Position numbers and translations under genes: made by a program. A stretch of DNA of 49,387 nt from contig JAZLAM010000024.1 of assembly GCA_045613125.1 (NCBI GenBank), forward strand, positions 1 to 49,387, given 5' to 3'. Source of the stretch: JAFTYO01 sp045613125 (lineage in GTDB: Bacteria > Pseudomonadota > Alphaproteobacteria > RF32 > CAG-239). Under the pieces are notes generated by a model, which was not told where the DNA came from, ran no database searches, and saw nothing but the letters and a program-made list of their open reading frames with translations. Of this stretch, positions 34,046 to 41,748 are shown one piece after another (position 1 is the first letter of the stretch; every line of letters starts with the position of its first letter).

Positions 34046-35023
34046 TTAAATTCTTATTAAAGCGCCACCCCAAGTAAAACCGGCCCCCATAGCTGTTAGC
34101 ACAACTAAATCGCCTTTTTTTATCTTCCCTGACGCAACAGATTCTGATAATGCCAACGGAATCGAAGCAGCTGAAGTGTTACCATGATGATCAACTGTTA
34201 CAATAACCTTTTCATTTGGCAACCCTAATTTGTGTCCTACACCTTCAATTATACGTATATTCGCCTGATGAGGAACCAAAAAATCAATTTCATCTGAAGA
34301 AACTCCATAATCTGCCATAACACTTTCAGCAGCACCTGATAAGCAACCTACTGCAGATTTAAACACTTCCTTTCCGTTCATATATATGAAACCAGCATTA
34401 GCCGTTGTGGATACACCACCGGTTGTATAAAGATAATCATACCCTGAACCATCAGAATATAAACGCGTGCTCAATATACCACTATCTTGAACGGTTCCAT
34501 CACCTTCAGCTGCTTTTAAAACAACGGCACCGGCACCATCTCCAAACAAAACACATGTGTTTCTGTCTGTCCAGTCTGTAACTTTAGATAAACGTTCAGC
34601 ACCAATTACAAGAGCTGTTTTAACTTGCCCTAAACGTATCATATTATCAGCCATAGTTAAAGCATATACAAATCCCGAACATGCAGCAGATACATCAAAA
34701 GAAGGTACACCGAATCGGGCACCTAATAAATTGCCAACTTTTGCAGCACATGAAGGAGTTGTATTATCAGCTGTTAAAGTTCCGACTATAATTAAATCAA
34801 TTTCATCTATAGAAATTCCGTCATATTCTAAAGCTTTTTTGGAAGCCTCAACTGCCATCTCAGCTGTGGTCATATCTTCTGATATATGACGAGATTTTAT
34901 ACCTGTCCTAGTACTAATCCACTCATCATTAGTATCCACTATTTTGGATAAATCATCATTTGTGACAATCTTTTTAGGCAAATAATGCCCATAACCAACA
35001 ATTTTGGATCTAATACACTTCAT
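34046..35023 (-). CDS. fabH: 3-oxoacyl-ACP synthase III
   Basis: Starts fatty-acid chains by condensing acetyl-CoA with malonyl-ACP. The 325-residue product has the Cys-His-Asn active site: C115 in SAACSGF, His in LVPHQANIRI, and Asn in HHGNTSAAS. The N-terminal WISTRTGIKSRHI and C-terminal AMGAGFTWGGALI are typical. Its start overlaps the end of plsX by 14 bases, so translation is coupled, as in many bacteria. Confidence 0.96.
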   Translation of the reverse strand: MKCIRSKIVGYGHYLPKKIVTNDDLSKIVDTNDEWISTRTGIKSRHISEDMTTAEMAVEASKKALEYDGISIDEIDLIIVGTLTADNTTPSCAAKVGNLLGARFGVPSFDVSAACSGFVYALTMADNMIRLGQVKTALVIGAERLSKVTDWTDRNTCVLFGDGAGAVVLKAAEGDGTVQDSGILSTRLYSDGSGYDYLYTTGGVSTTANAGFIYMNGKEVFKSAVGCLSGAAESVMADYGVSSDEIDFLVPHQANIRIIEGVGHKLGLPNEKVIVTVDHHGNTSAASIPLALSESVASGKIKKGDLVVLTAMGAGFTWGGALIRI

Positions 35024-36074
35024 AAAATATATCCTGTGAAACTTCGTCTAAATCAACATTTTCAAGTTCTGCACGAATTGTGTTAACAAAGTCTTGTCTT
35101 ACAAGATTTGCAGCATTATTTAGAGCAACAGAAAAACCGAACCCATCTGCTCCACCATGACTTTTTACAGATAAACCGTTAAGACCGACAAACATAGCTC
35201 CATTATAAAGCTTAGGATTCATGGTTTTGCTGATTTTTTTAACTGCAAAAAACAAAAACGGTAATCCGAACCAAGAAAGTATTGAGCCTTTGATAGCATC
35301 TTTTATCATGCTACGCATTAATTTTGCCGTACCTTCAATAGATTTTAACGCAACATTACCTGTAAATCCGTCAGCAACAATAACATCAGCTTTACCAAAC
35401 GAAATTTCATGAGGCTCGATAAAACCGATAAAATCCATGTCAATTGAGGTATTTTTAAGCATCTGAGCTGCATGGCGTATCTCTTCTTTACCTTTCATTT
35501 CTTCGGCGCCTATATTAAGAAGAGCAACTTTAGGTTTTGCAATATTCAATGCATTTTTTGCCAAAATATTACCCATAACAGCAAACTCAGCTAAATTAAC
35601 TGCGTTACATTCAGTGTTAGCTCCCAAATCAAGCATAACATACTTACCATATCTATGAGGCATAATACTTACTATTGCCGGACGATGTATTTTCTGAATT
35701 GTTTTTAACAGCATTTTGGAAATTGCCATTAAAGCTCCCGTATTACCTGCCGAAACAACAGCTTGTGCTTCTTTTCTACGTACGGCATCAATTGCTTGAT
35801 ACATACTGGTATTTTTGTTACGAATAACCTGCGAAGGTTTATCCTCGTTATGAACCATTTCAATACAGTTAAATATTGTACAAACCTTATATAGAAACGG
35901 AAATTTCTTCATCTCAGCGTTTACTTTTACCTCATCTCCAAATACTAAAAACCTAACATCCGGATTTTTTTTAGAGGCAAGTGCTAAACCTTCAATTACA
36001 ATGCGAGGGGATTTATCTCCCCCCATTGCATCTACAGATATGACCAGATTATTTTCAGACAAAACCTGCTCCAT
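35010..36074 (-). CDS. plsX: Phosphate acyltransferase PlsX
   Basis: Makes acyl-phosphate from acyl-ACP for phosphatidic-acid synthesis at the membrane. The 354-residue product shows SVDAMGGDKSP at the N-terminus, AQAVVSAGNTGALMA, MLDLGANTEC, NIGAEEMKG, FIEPHEI, ADVIVADGFTGNVALKSIEG and SHGGADGFGF. It lies 20 bp downstream of rpmF and overlaps fabH, in the standard order. No strong ribosome-binding site precedes the ATG. Confidence 0.96.
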   Translation of the reverse strand: MEQVLSENNLVISVDAMGGDKSPRIVIEGLALASKKNPDVRFLVFGDEVKVNAEMKKFPFLYKVCTIFNCIEMVHNEDKPSQVIRNKNTSMYQAIDAVRRKEAQAVVSAGNTGALMAISKMLLKTIQKIHRPAIVSIMPHRYGKYVMLDLGANTECNAVNLAEFAVMGNILAKNALNIAKPKVALLNIGAEEMKGKEEIRHAAQMLKNTSIDMDFIGFIEPHEISFGKADVIVADGFTGNVALKSIEGTAKLMRSMIKDAIKGSILSWFGLPFLFFAVKKISKTMNPKLYNGAMFVGLNGLSVKSHGGADGFGFSVALNNAANLVRQDFVNTIRAELENVDLDEVSQDIFYEVY

Positions 36075-36094
36075 ATATAAATTAGTTCAAAATA

Positions 36095-36280
36095 TTATTT
36101 GTCTGCTTTTTGAGCAACAACTTCTTTACCATCATATTGACCGCACTTCGTGCAAACATTATGAGGTCTTTTTAATTCGCCACAATTTGGGCATTCTTGA
36201 TAAGCATTAGGAGTTAACGCATCATGAGAACGGCGCATATCGCGACGAGATTTCGATGTTTTCTTCTTTGGTGTAGCCAT
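36095..36280 (-). CDS. rpmF: Ribosomal protein bL32
   Basis: The 61-residue basic protein starts ATPKKKTSKSRRDMRRSHD and has the zinc-type C-x-x-C pairs CPNCGE and CTKCG, so it is the cysteine-containing (C+) form. GAGAAG precedes the ATG. First gene of the rpmF-plsX-fabH-ihfA-merR run. Confidence 0.96.
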   Translation of the reverse strand: MATPKKKTSKSRRDMRRSHDALTPNAYQECPNCGELKRPHNVCTKCGQYDGKEVVAQKADK

Positions 36281-36438
36281 TTTTCTTCTCTTTTACTAAA
36301 AGTTTATTATTACAACAAAATATTCAAGGCACATTCTTACCGCACTTTTTATTTAAATGCAAGCAAAATTTACCTAAAATGTTATTCAAGCTTTTATAAA
36401 ATTTTTTTTAACAATGCAAGCAGTTTTTTACATATTGT

Positions 36439-36957
36439 TTATTTTTTTAATTTTTCCAGTATAGCAAACGGATTTGCTTTTTTCGTAGTTTCCTCGTCAA
36501 ACTCACTTATAAACTCAAAATTTTCCCCATCTTTGCGAGGATAATCGTCAATTTGGAGCGCTAATTGTTCAATTGCTATATTAACTAAATCTATCTTACC
36601 ATTGTCTATAACATCAGGAACGTCATCATAAATTGATGGCTCTAATTCTTTAATATCTTTATAAGTTGCCTTCGTATCAAAGCAATATGTAAAATCTATA
36701 TTATATTCTTTATCAAAGTTTTCAAGCGATACAACACTTTTTAGCTCGACAGTAGCATTTACACTCCCCCACAAATCAAGCTTATGTTGTTTCAAATTAA
36801 GTTTTAAAAAAATATCTGCTTCAAATTTTTTTACATCTTCTACTTGTAAAATATCTCTTAAAGTTTTAAGTTGTTCAGCATCTGCATTTATTTTATAATG
36901 TTGTTCTTGCTGATTTAAATCATCAATATTCAACGGATATGAAAAATCTTTTTGCAT
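36439..36957 (-). CDS. YceD/DUF177 family protein (23S rRNA accumulation protein)
   Basis: The 172-residue product fits DUF177/YceD, found beside rpmF in most bacteria and implicated in 23S rRNA accumulation. Visible marks: an N-terminal FSYPLNIDDL, LNLKQHKLDLWGSVNATVEL (in place of the usual CxR..L), EYNIDFTYCF, and the acidic IDLVNIAIEQLALQIDDYPRK that is the best-kept part of the family. The usual cysteine pair is absent. It is separated from rpmF by 158 bp of AT-rich sequence and divergent from bamE, an arrangement common in alphaproteobacteria. Confidence 0.88.
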   Translation of the reverse strand: MQKDFSYPLNIDDLNQQEQHYKINADAEQLKTLRDILQVEDVKKFEADIFLKLNLKQHKLDLWGSVNATVELKSVVSLENFDKEYNIDFTYCFDTKATYKDIKELEPSIYDDVPDVIDNGKIDLVNIAIEQLALQIDDYPRKDGENFEFISEFDEETTKKANPFAILEKLKK

Positions 36958-37013
36958 TATTATTTTCCCTGTGTTATAACTTTTTTAGCTTAATTTAATT
37001 ATATGGAGTTGAT

Positions 37014-37475
37014 ATGTCAATACGCAATTTATTTTTGTTAGGTTTGATTGTTGTTTTTAGTACTTCTTGTTCAAATAATGCATTTTTAGTTCATAATGGC
37101 AACATGCCCTCACCTGATAAAATTTCACAAATAAGCATTGGTCAAACACGCCAAGAAGTTGAAAAGGTTTTAGGCTCACCTTCATCTATATCATCTTTTG
37201 ATGGTAATACATGGATTTATATGTCATCAACATTCAGAAAAGTTGCTTTTTTTGAGCCTAAAGAATTAGATCGTAAAATTTTAAGCATTAGTTTCGATGA
37301 AGAAGATAAAGTTTCTAAAATTTCAAATTATGACAAAGAAGATGGTAAGCAAATAGAAATTAGCGAACAAGAAACACCGACAGAAGGTCATGATATAGGC
37401 TTTTTCCAGAAATATTTCGGTGGCGTCGGTGCTTACATGCCTATATCCGGAAATAATTCGGGTAATTCATTATAA
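37014..37475 (+). CDS. bamE: Outer-membrane assembly lipoprotein BamE (SmpA/OmlA)
   Basis: BamE is a small lipoprotein of the BAM complex that inserts outer-membrane barrels. The 153-residue product has a lipoprotein signal ending STSCSN (Cys about residue 19), then ISQISIGQTRQEVEKVLGSPSS, the hallmark of the SmpA fold, and WIYMSS. The C-terminal tail (about 125-153) is Gly/Asn rich and longer than in E. coli. GGAG precedes the ATG, and a terminator follows at 37481. Confidence 0.92.
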   Translation: MSIRNLFLLGLIVVFSTSCSNNAFLVHNGNMPSPDKISQISIGQTRQEVEKVLGSPSSISSFDGNTWIYMSSTFRKVAFFEPKELDRKILSISFDEEDKVSKISNYDKEDGKQIEISEQETPTEGHDIGFFQKYFGGVGAYMPISGNNSGNSL

Positions 37476-37480
37476 AAGTA

Positions 37481-37503
37481 CTCCCTTCGGGGAGCTTTTT
37501 TTA
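37481..37503 (+). terminator. Terminator after bamE
   Basis: CTCCC (37481-37485), loop TTCG, GGGAG (37490-37494), then C and a run of eight T. Confidence 0.9.
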
Positions 37504-37655
37504 TTTTAAATTTGAAATAAATTTACAATATCCGCTATTTAAAATTGACAAAAGCAATCTTTTGTGCTAGACACATGTACATTAAACAAATTATGAATTT
37601 CTTATTAACAATTTAGAAGCGATGTGTCGATGCTTTATAACCGACAACAAAAATT

Positions 37656-38603
37656 ATGAAGTTATTACTTAAATTGAAACGTGCATTTAAGCGTTTTCTG
37701 TTAAAGTGGCGTATCAAAACCGGTCGTCGTCTTAACGTAGAACAAGAGTTAGAGATGCTTTCTCTGCCAAATGCCTTGAGTCTTCTGAAAAGACGCATGA
37801 AAAAATTTAGGCTTAGCGATGAAGCTCAGCTGAAGATATTCGATCTTAAAAATTCTTTAGAAATTTTGAAGTCGTTTATCAGTATGTGTGACCTTTGCAA
37901 AGAGGCAGAGTTAAAATTGTTTGAACATCCTAACAGTAAAGAGCTTATATCTAAGTACATTCAAAAATATTCAATGTACGTAGAAACAGAGTTAAAACTG
38001 TTAGAGTTTGATAAAACTGCCGAACTGATAAAGATGTATATTAAGCGATATTATTTGGATGACGCATCTGAAGTAAAATTGCTGGAACATCCGAAAGCTA
38101 AGGAACTTTTATCATTATACATAGAGAACAAAGGACTATGTGATGAGGCTGATATAAAGTTAGTTAAGCTTGATCACTCAGGTGAATTGATAGCAATGTG
38201 TATAGAAAAACATGCTCTTTGCGATGAGGCCGAGCTTGAACTGCTCAATCATCCCAAAGCCAATGAACTTTTGGAATTGTATACTCAGCATTACAGGCTT
38301 GAAGATAAAACGCTTTTAGCAATGTTTGAGCTTGCCGGCGCTGCAGAAACGGTAAAGATGTACATTGAAAAACATCCTCTCAGCGAGAAAGTTCAATTAA
38401 AAATGTTTGAGCTTACCAACGCATCAGAACTTGTAGAGATATATATCAAGCATCATTCTCTTTGCGAGTCAGCTGAATTAAAGATGCTGGAGCTTGATAA
38501 CGCCATTGAACTGGCAAAACTATATATCAAAACGGGTGACTCTTTTTGCGAAGAAGCAAAACAGTTTTTGCTTATTCGTTTAATCGAACTAGCGAAAGCA
38601 TAA
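37656..38603 (+). CDS. Helical-repeat protein of ten 27-residue units
   Basis: The 315-residue product has a basic N-terminus (residues 1-25, KLLLKLKRAFKRFLLKWRIK), then ten tandem units of exactly 27 residues from 26 to 295, and a final partial unit to 315. The unit consensus is roughly LcdEAELKLLEHPNAxELIxxYIEKHx: two amphipathic helices, as in an alpha-solenoid. Cysteine or serine often fills position 2. I cannot assign a named family. A possible promoter (TTGACA at 37545, TAGACA at 37568) and a strong terminator make it a single-gene unit. No ribosome-binding site is evident. The role is probably protein binding. Confidence 0.85.
   Translation: MKLLLKLKRAFKRFLLKWRIKTGRRLNVEQELEMLSLPNALSLLKRRMKKFRLSDEAQLKIFDLKNSLEILKSFISMCDLCKEAELKLFEHPNSKELISKYIQKYSMYVETELKLLEFDKTAELIKMYIKRYYLDDASEVKLLEHPKAKELLSLYIENKGLCDEADIKLVKLDHSGELIAMCIEKHALCDEAELELLNHPKANELLELYTQHYRLEDKTLLAMFELAGAAETVKMYIEKHPLSEKVQLKMFELTNASELVEIYIKHHSLCESAELKMLELDNAIELAKLYIKTGDSFCEEAKQFLLIRLIELAKA
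37731..38540 (+). repeat. Ten in-phase 81-bp coding repeats (27 residues each)
   Basis: Units at residues 26-52, 53-79, 80-106, 107-133, 134-160, 161-187, 188-214, 215-241, 242-268 and 269-295 of the 37656 product, with no insertion or deletion between them. Shared positions are the Leu at 1, Glu-Ala near 4-5, Leu-Lys near 7-8, Leu near 10-12, Ala near 15 and Glu-Leu near 17-18. The DNA copies are diverged, so the array is old and kept by selection on the protein. Confidence 0.85.
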
Positions 38604-38616
38604 AAAACATCTGATG

Positions 38617-38651
38617 AAACGGGATATATAAATATCCCGTTTTGTTTTTTT
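38617..38651 (+). terminator. Terminator after the 27-residue-repeat gene
   Basis: AAACGGGATAT pairs with ATATCCCGTTT around a four-base loop, then G and seven T. Confidence 0.9.
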
Positions 38652-38761
38652 AAAAATACATTTTAAGACATCATGATACAAAATAGGGCATTTTAAAAGT
38701 GGACATTTTTTTATATTTTAGTTACAGTTTTTATTATACTTTGGAAAAACATATCAAAATT

Positions 38762-38825
38762 AAAAGCACTTTTTTATGATGCTTTTTATCAGGTCATGAA
38801 ATTTTTCACGACCTTTTTTTATTTT
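38762..38825 (+). promoter_or_regulatory. Leader with two terminator-like hairpins before 38845
   Basis: First hairpin: AAAAGCA (38762-38768) with TGCTTTT (38780-38786). Second: AGGTC..TGAAA with TTTCA..GACCT (38791-38814), followed by a long T run ending about 20 bases before the start codon. A TATACT at 38735-38740 could be the -10 element of the promoter. Read-through of the second hairpin would be needed to express the gene, so attenuation is possible. Confidence 0.5.
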
Positions 38826-38844
38826 TATTATGAAAGGAAAGAAA

Positions 38845-39447
38845 ATGACAAACAAAAACCAAGAAGCCTTTGAGCAGATGAACAGGCTGACAAAGGCGGC
38901 TAAAAACTTTTATGGAGATAATTATAATCCGGGAACATTATATCCTCCAAGAGATACAAAATTTTTACTTGATGAAGAATATATACCGTTTGATTTTGAT
39001 ACAGATTATGACGACACGTTATACAAAGAATATCGACGCGTCAGAATGCTTGATAATCCGTTTGAGTATAATCAGCCATCAGCACTAAATCAAACTATTG
39101 GGGCTATATACGATTTAGGAAAAAATTATCGTGAAATGACAAATCATAAATTTAAGTATATGGATGATTATCATCATTGTAAAGCAAACTATGAGGCAAT
39201 AAAACGAGGTGATTATGGTTATAAAACAGCTAAAAATCTAATGTTTTATAAAGAACTAATTGATAAACCTAAAAACAGATATATCAGAGGGCTAAGTCAG
39301 CAAGAAACAGAAAATGATTTTATACATGATTCTTACATTAATGCATTAGGGCGTGCCAGAGCAAAATTCGGCAATTATAAGAATTCAAAAGATGCTTGTG
39401 CTGAATTTAGATCTAATAATCTTGCTTTTCCCAAAGAATTATGGTAA
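38845..39447 (+). CDS. Paralogue 1 of the shared-N-terminus family, unknown function
   Basis: The 200-residue product has no signal peptide. Residues 1-75 match those of the 40187 product nearly residue for residue (MTNKNQEAFEQM, LYPPRDTKF, EYRRVRML), then the two diverge. The C-terminal parts keep only scattered likeness: an NH...DxYHH motif near 106-118 and a closing DAC...FR...W. A fixed N-terminus with changing C-termini is typical of polymorphic secreted proteins, but no known trafficking or toxin domain is seen. I use the ATG at 38845, matching the paralogue and preceded by AAAGGAAAG, not the ATG at 38830. A membrane-protein gene follows 39 bp on. Confidence 0.78.
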   Translation: MTNKNQEAFEQMNRLTKAAKNFYGDNYNPGTLYPPRDTKFLLDEEYIPFDFDTDYDDTLYKEYRRVRMLDNPFEYNQPSALNQTIGAIYDLGKNYREMTNHKFKYMDDYHHCKANYEAIKRGDYGYKTAKNLMFYKELIDKPKNRYIRGLSQQETENDFIHDSYINALGRARAKFGNYKNSKDACAEFRSNNLAFPKELW

Positions 39448-39486
39448 TTAAAAATCAGTAATAAAACTAATGAAATAGGTATAACA

Positions 39487-39987
39487 ATGTTAAAAATATT
39501 TATAAAGTTATTTTTAGGAGTAATGTTAATTTGCTGGTTTGCGGTAGATATCACTGTAATCATCGGAATAAACAACTATTTGTTATACCTTTATTTATTA
39601 ATTATTTTATTTTGTTTAGCATCATATTTTTGTTCATTTATCGGCAAAATTAGAAAACATTCCTACATTGTATTTATTTTAAGTTTAGTTTTGTATACGG
39701 GATTAAATTTTATACCTCAAATTTCATCAAGATTTGCAAAAGACACATGCTATGACAACGGTAATGTTTGGGATGAAGCGGAAAATCGTTGCAGAAAAGA
39801 TTGTTTATTGATTAGCAACAAATTAGGGTGCATTAAAATGGCAAATGAGCACATCTTTTTACTTGAAGAATGCGCTAAAAATCCAAATCTGTGCGATAGA
39901 AAATTAGAAAGAAAATATTATAATGAGTTGTGTGCAAAATATAATTCGCCAATAGACCCTAAAACTAACTTATGTAACTTTAATTAG
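39487..39987 (+). CDS. Unknown membrane protein with Cys-rich C-terminus
   Basis: The 166-residue product has about three to four transmembrane helices (to residue 78), then an extracytoplasmic cysteine-rich tail: DTCYDNGNVWDEAENRCRKDC, LGC, ECAKNPNLC, LCAKY, NLC, about eight cysteines likely in disulfides. The tail word ECAKNPN resembles ECLKNPRN in the 41160 product. It follows paralogue 1 by 39 bp with ATAGG before the ATG. It is placed like an immunity or partner protein. The frame after its TAG runs straight into a gene-end remnant (39988-40077). Confidence 0.75.
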   Translation: MLKIFIKLFLGVMLICWFAVDITVIIGINNYLLYLYLLIILFCLASYFCSFIGKIRKHSYIVFILSLVLYTGLNFIPQISSRFAKDTCYDNGNVWDEAENRCRKDCLLISNKLGCIKMANEHIFLLEECAKNPNLCDRKLERKYYNELCAKYNSPIDPKTNLCNFN

Positions 39988-40077
39988 ATTTTTCAAAATA
40001 TCTCAAACAAATATGTTATATTTGCTGTATGTTATCTCTTGATGGCTATCCCATTTTTGATGTTTTTATATCCTTGA
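39988..40077 (+). pseudogene. 3' remnant of a 41475-like membrane-protein gene
   Basis: Bases 39988-40058 match 41652-41722, inside the gene at 41475, at 67 of 71 positions. In frame they read ISNKYVIFAVCYLLMAIPF, the last helix of that protein, then run into the 133-bp repeat and stop at TGA 40075-40077. The 5' part is gone; the remnant directly abuts the stop of the 39487 gene. It marks a recombination joint. Confidence 0.8.
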
Positions 40078-40189
40078 TTTAAAAAATAATCCCCTGCCTA
40101 TTGATAAGCTTGTATTAATATACCTATATCAATATTGATATTAAGAATAATATCATTGTTTTAAATTTTAATTAAAGGAAAATAAAATG
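40057..40189 (+). repeat. 133-bp promoter repeat, copy A
   Basis: Matches copy B (41030-41162) over exactly 133 bp with about nine differences, most of them in the -35/-10 spacer. It runs from TTGATGTTTTTATATCC to the ATG of the 40187 gene. It contains TTGATA (-35 like), a CTATAT -10 region, a perfect palindrome ATATCAATATTGATAT at 40126-40141, and the AAAGGAAAA ribosome-binding site. The palindrome covers the -10/start region, where a repressor would bind. Confidence 0.9.
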
Positions 40190-40867
40190 ACAAACAAAAA
40201 CCAAGAAGCATTTGAACAAATGCAAAGACTAACTAAACAAGCCAAAAAATTTTACGGCTTAAACTACAATCCGGGGAGTTTGTATCCGCCAAAAGATACA
40301 AAATTCTTCTTAAACGAAGATTATATCCCCTTTGATTTTAATACAGACTATGATGACCCGCTATATACGGAATATCGCAGAGTAAGAATGTTACAAGACC
40401 CGTTTGAGGATACTCAAACACAGACACAAAACTTAGCTCCTAAGCCAAAATTTAAAGAATCTGGCGGTATGCTAAACAATATTTGGAATAATACTTTTCA
40501 ATATTTACCAACATCAAGAATAGGTGACGTTGTAGGAACATTACATGCAACAAAAAAGGATATGGATAATCATAATCTAATAAACGGAGATAATTATTAT
40601 CATCGTTTAGGAATGTGCTTAAATGCTCAAAAAGGCTTAGATAGTGCATTATATTCTTTTGGCGCCGGAATATTAAAAGAGGGAATAGATTTATATAACA
40701 AATCTATAAAAGATAATCAGCCATGGAAAGAAAGCCTATCAGATAGTTTTAAAGATATAAAAAATAATTATGAAGGAACAATTTACGGATTGACTAACCC
40801 CGATGAAAATTGTAGAGTATGGCTCAGAGACTTGGATATAAATACAAATAAGTGGAAAAATAAATGA
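40187..40867 (+). CDS. Paralogue 2 of the shared-N-terminus family, unknown function
   Basis: The 226-residue product shares residues 1-75 with the 38845 product (FYGLNYNPGSLYPPKDTKF, TEYRRVRML), then differs: a linker with QTQTQ, and a C-terminal domain with NHNLINGDNYYHRLG, a run of small residues ALYSFGAGIL, and a closing NPDENCRVWLRD. No signal peptide or known domain. Its TGA overlaps the ATG of a 36-residue membrane peptide (ATGA), so the two are translated together. Expressed from repeat copy A. Confidence 0.8.
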   Translation: MTNKNQEAFEQMQRLTKQAKKFYGLNYNPGSLYPPKDTKFFLNEDYIPFDFNTDYDDPLYTEYRRVRMLQDPFEDTQTQTQNLAPKPKFKESGGMLNNIWNNTFQYLPTSRIGDVVGTLHATKKDMDNHNLINGDNYYHRLGMCLNAQKGLDSALYSFGAGILKEGIDLYNKSIKDNQPWKESLSDSFKDIKNNYEGTIYGLTNPDENCRVWLRDLDINTNKWKNK

Positions 40868-40974
40868 AAAAATGCTCAAATATTATATGGAAATTTGGTA
40901 AACTTGCACTGCAAGGTTTCCTTATAAGCTTATTAATTGCTTCTATTATTGGAGCCGTTATTTTATCCTTGTAA
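40864..40974 (+). CDS. 36-residue single-helix membrane peptide
   Basis: MKKCSNIIWKFGKLALQGF followed by a hydrophobic helix LISLLIASIIGAVILSL. It starts in an ATGA overlap with the stop of the 40187 gene, a classic coupling arrangement, and a terminator follows 20 bp on. Length and shape fit a small partner, immunity or holin-like peptide. Too short for automatic calling, but the coupling supports it. Confidence 0.6.
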   Translation: MKKCSNIIWKFGKLALQGFLISLLIASIIGAVILSL

Positions 40975-40993
40975 TATTTGTATTTAATGGTTT

Positions 40994-41028
40994 TAAGCCG
41001 TAAGAGAGTTTTTCTTTTGCGGCTTTTT
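40994..41028 (+). terminator. Terminator after the 40187 unit
   Basis: AAGCCG pairs with CGGCTT across an A/T-rich loop that can extend the stem, followed by TTTTT. Confidence 0.7.
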
Positions 41029-41029
41029 A

Positions 41030-41162
41030 TTGATGTTTTTATATCCTTGATTTAAAAAATAATCCCCTGCCTATTGACAATTGTGTATTAATCTCACTAT
41101 ATCAATATTGATATTAAGAGCAATATCATTGTTTTAAATTTTAATTAAAGGAAAATAAAATG
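41030..41162 (+). repeat. 133-bp promoter repeat, copy B
   Basis: Near-identical to copy A (about 93%). Has TTGACA (a consensus -35, against TTGATA in copy A), CTATAT 17 bp on, the same 16-bp palindrome at 41099-41114, and the same ribosome-binding site, and ends at the ATG of the 41160 gene. Confidence 0.9.
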
Positions 41163-41396
41163 GTTAGTAAGATAGTTACAACTGCAGGAAAATATGCTGC
41201 AAAAAACTTGGCAATAAGGCTTTGGAAAAAGCATTTGAACCATACGAAAAAAATTAATAAAACAGCCTATGGCATAAGACCATTAAACGTAGGAGAAAGA
41301 GAAACTATTGAATGTCTTAAAAATCCTCGCAATAGTTTAGATTATTGTAAATCAGTGGGTAATAAAGCCAGAAAAAAATACCATAAAAACAAATGA
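41160..41396 (+). CDS. Small basic protein of the accessory array
   Basis: The 78-residue product is lysine/arginine-rich (about a quarter of residues), with no membrane helix: VTTAGKYAAKNLAIRLWKKH, then ECLKNPRNSLDYCKSVGNKA. It does not carry the shared N-terminus of the two paralogues, although it uses the same promoter repeat; it may be a C-terminal module alone. ECLKNP recalls ECAKNP in the 39487 product. A very strong terminator follows. Confidence 0.7.
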   Translation: MVSKIVTTAGKYAAKNLAIRLWKKHLNHTKKINKTAYGIRPLNVGERETIECLKNPRNSLDYCKSVGNKARKKYHKNK

Positions 41397-41401
41397 TATT
41401 T

Positions 41402-41447
41402 AACTATAAAAGGCAATACTTTTGTATTGCCTTTTATAGTTTTTTTG
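41402..41447 (+). terminator. Strong terminator after the 41160 gene
   Basis: A perfect 17-bp stem (ACTATAAAAGGCAATAC with its complement), loop TTTT, then seven T. Confidence 0.92.
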
Positions 41448-41474
41448 ATACACTCATATAAGAAAGGATTTAAT

Positions 41475-41738
41475 ATGATCAGATTTAAAAAAATATTATA
41501 TTTTACTTTAGGTTTTATACTAATTCCGCTGGCATTAGGCATGATTTCGTGTTGGCTGTTAGATTCGGCAAATTGTGAAACTTATGTTTCTTATTGGGGT
41601 AGTGTCTATCTTTTTACATATCTGTTGTTCCCATTTATTTGTAAAATTAAAATTTTTCAAAAAATCTCAAACAAATATGTTATATTTGCTGTATGCTATC
41701 TTTTTATGGCTATCCCATTTTTTTGGTGGAAGTATTGA
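41475..41738 (+). CDS. Small membrane protein of the accessory array
   Basis: The 87-residue product has three predicted transmembrane helices (about 7-29, 40-58, 67-84) and two cysteines in a short loop. The ATG at 41475 follows AGAAAGGA; an upstream in-frame TTG lies in the terminator. A truncated copy of its last 71 bp lies at 39988, so genes of this kind once existed elsewhere in the array. Convergent with the gene at 41749, ten bases away. Function unknown; position suggests a partner of the 41160 product. Confidence 0.75.
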   Translation: MIRFKKILYFTLGFILIPLALGMISCWLLDSANCETYVSYWGSVYLFTYLLFPFICKIKIFQKISNKYVIFAVCYLFMAIPFFWWKY

Positions 41739-41748
41739 TATAGAAAAA

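Noticed and set aside
37731..38540. CRISPR-like or satellite repeat
   Set aside because: The periodicity is in the protein (27 residues); the DNA units are diverged and have no spacers.
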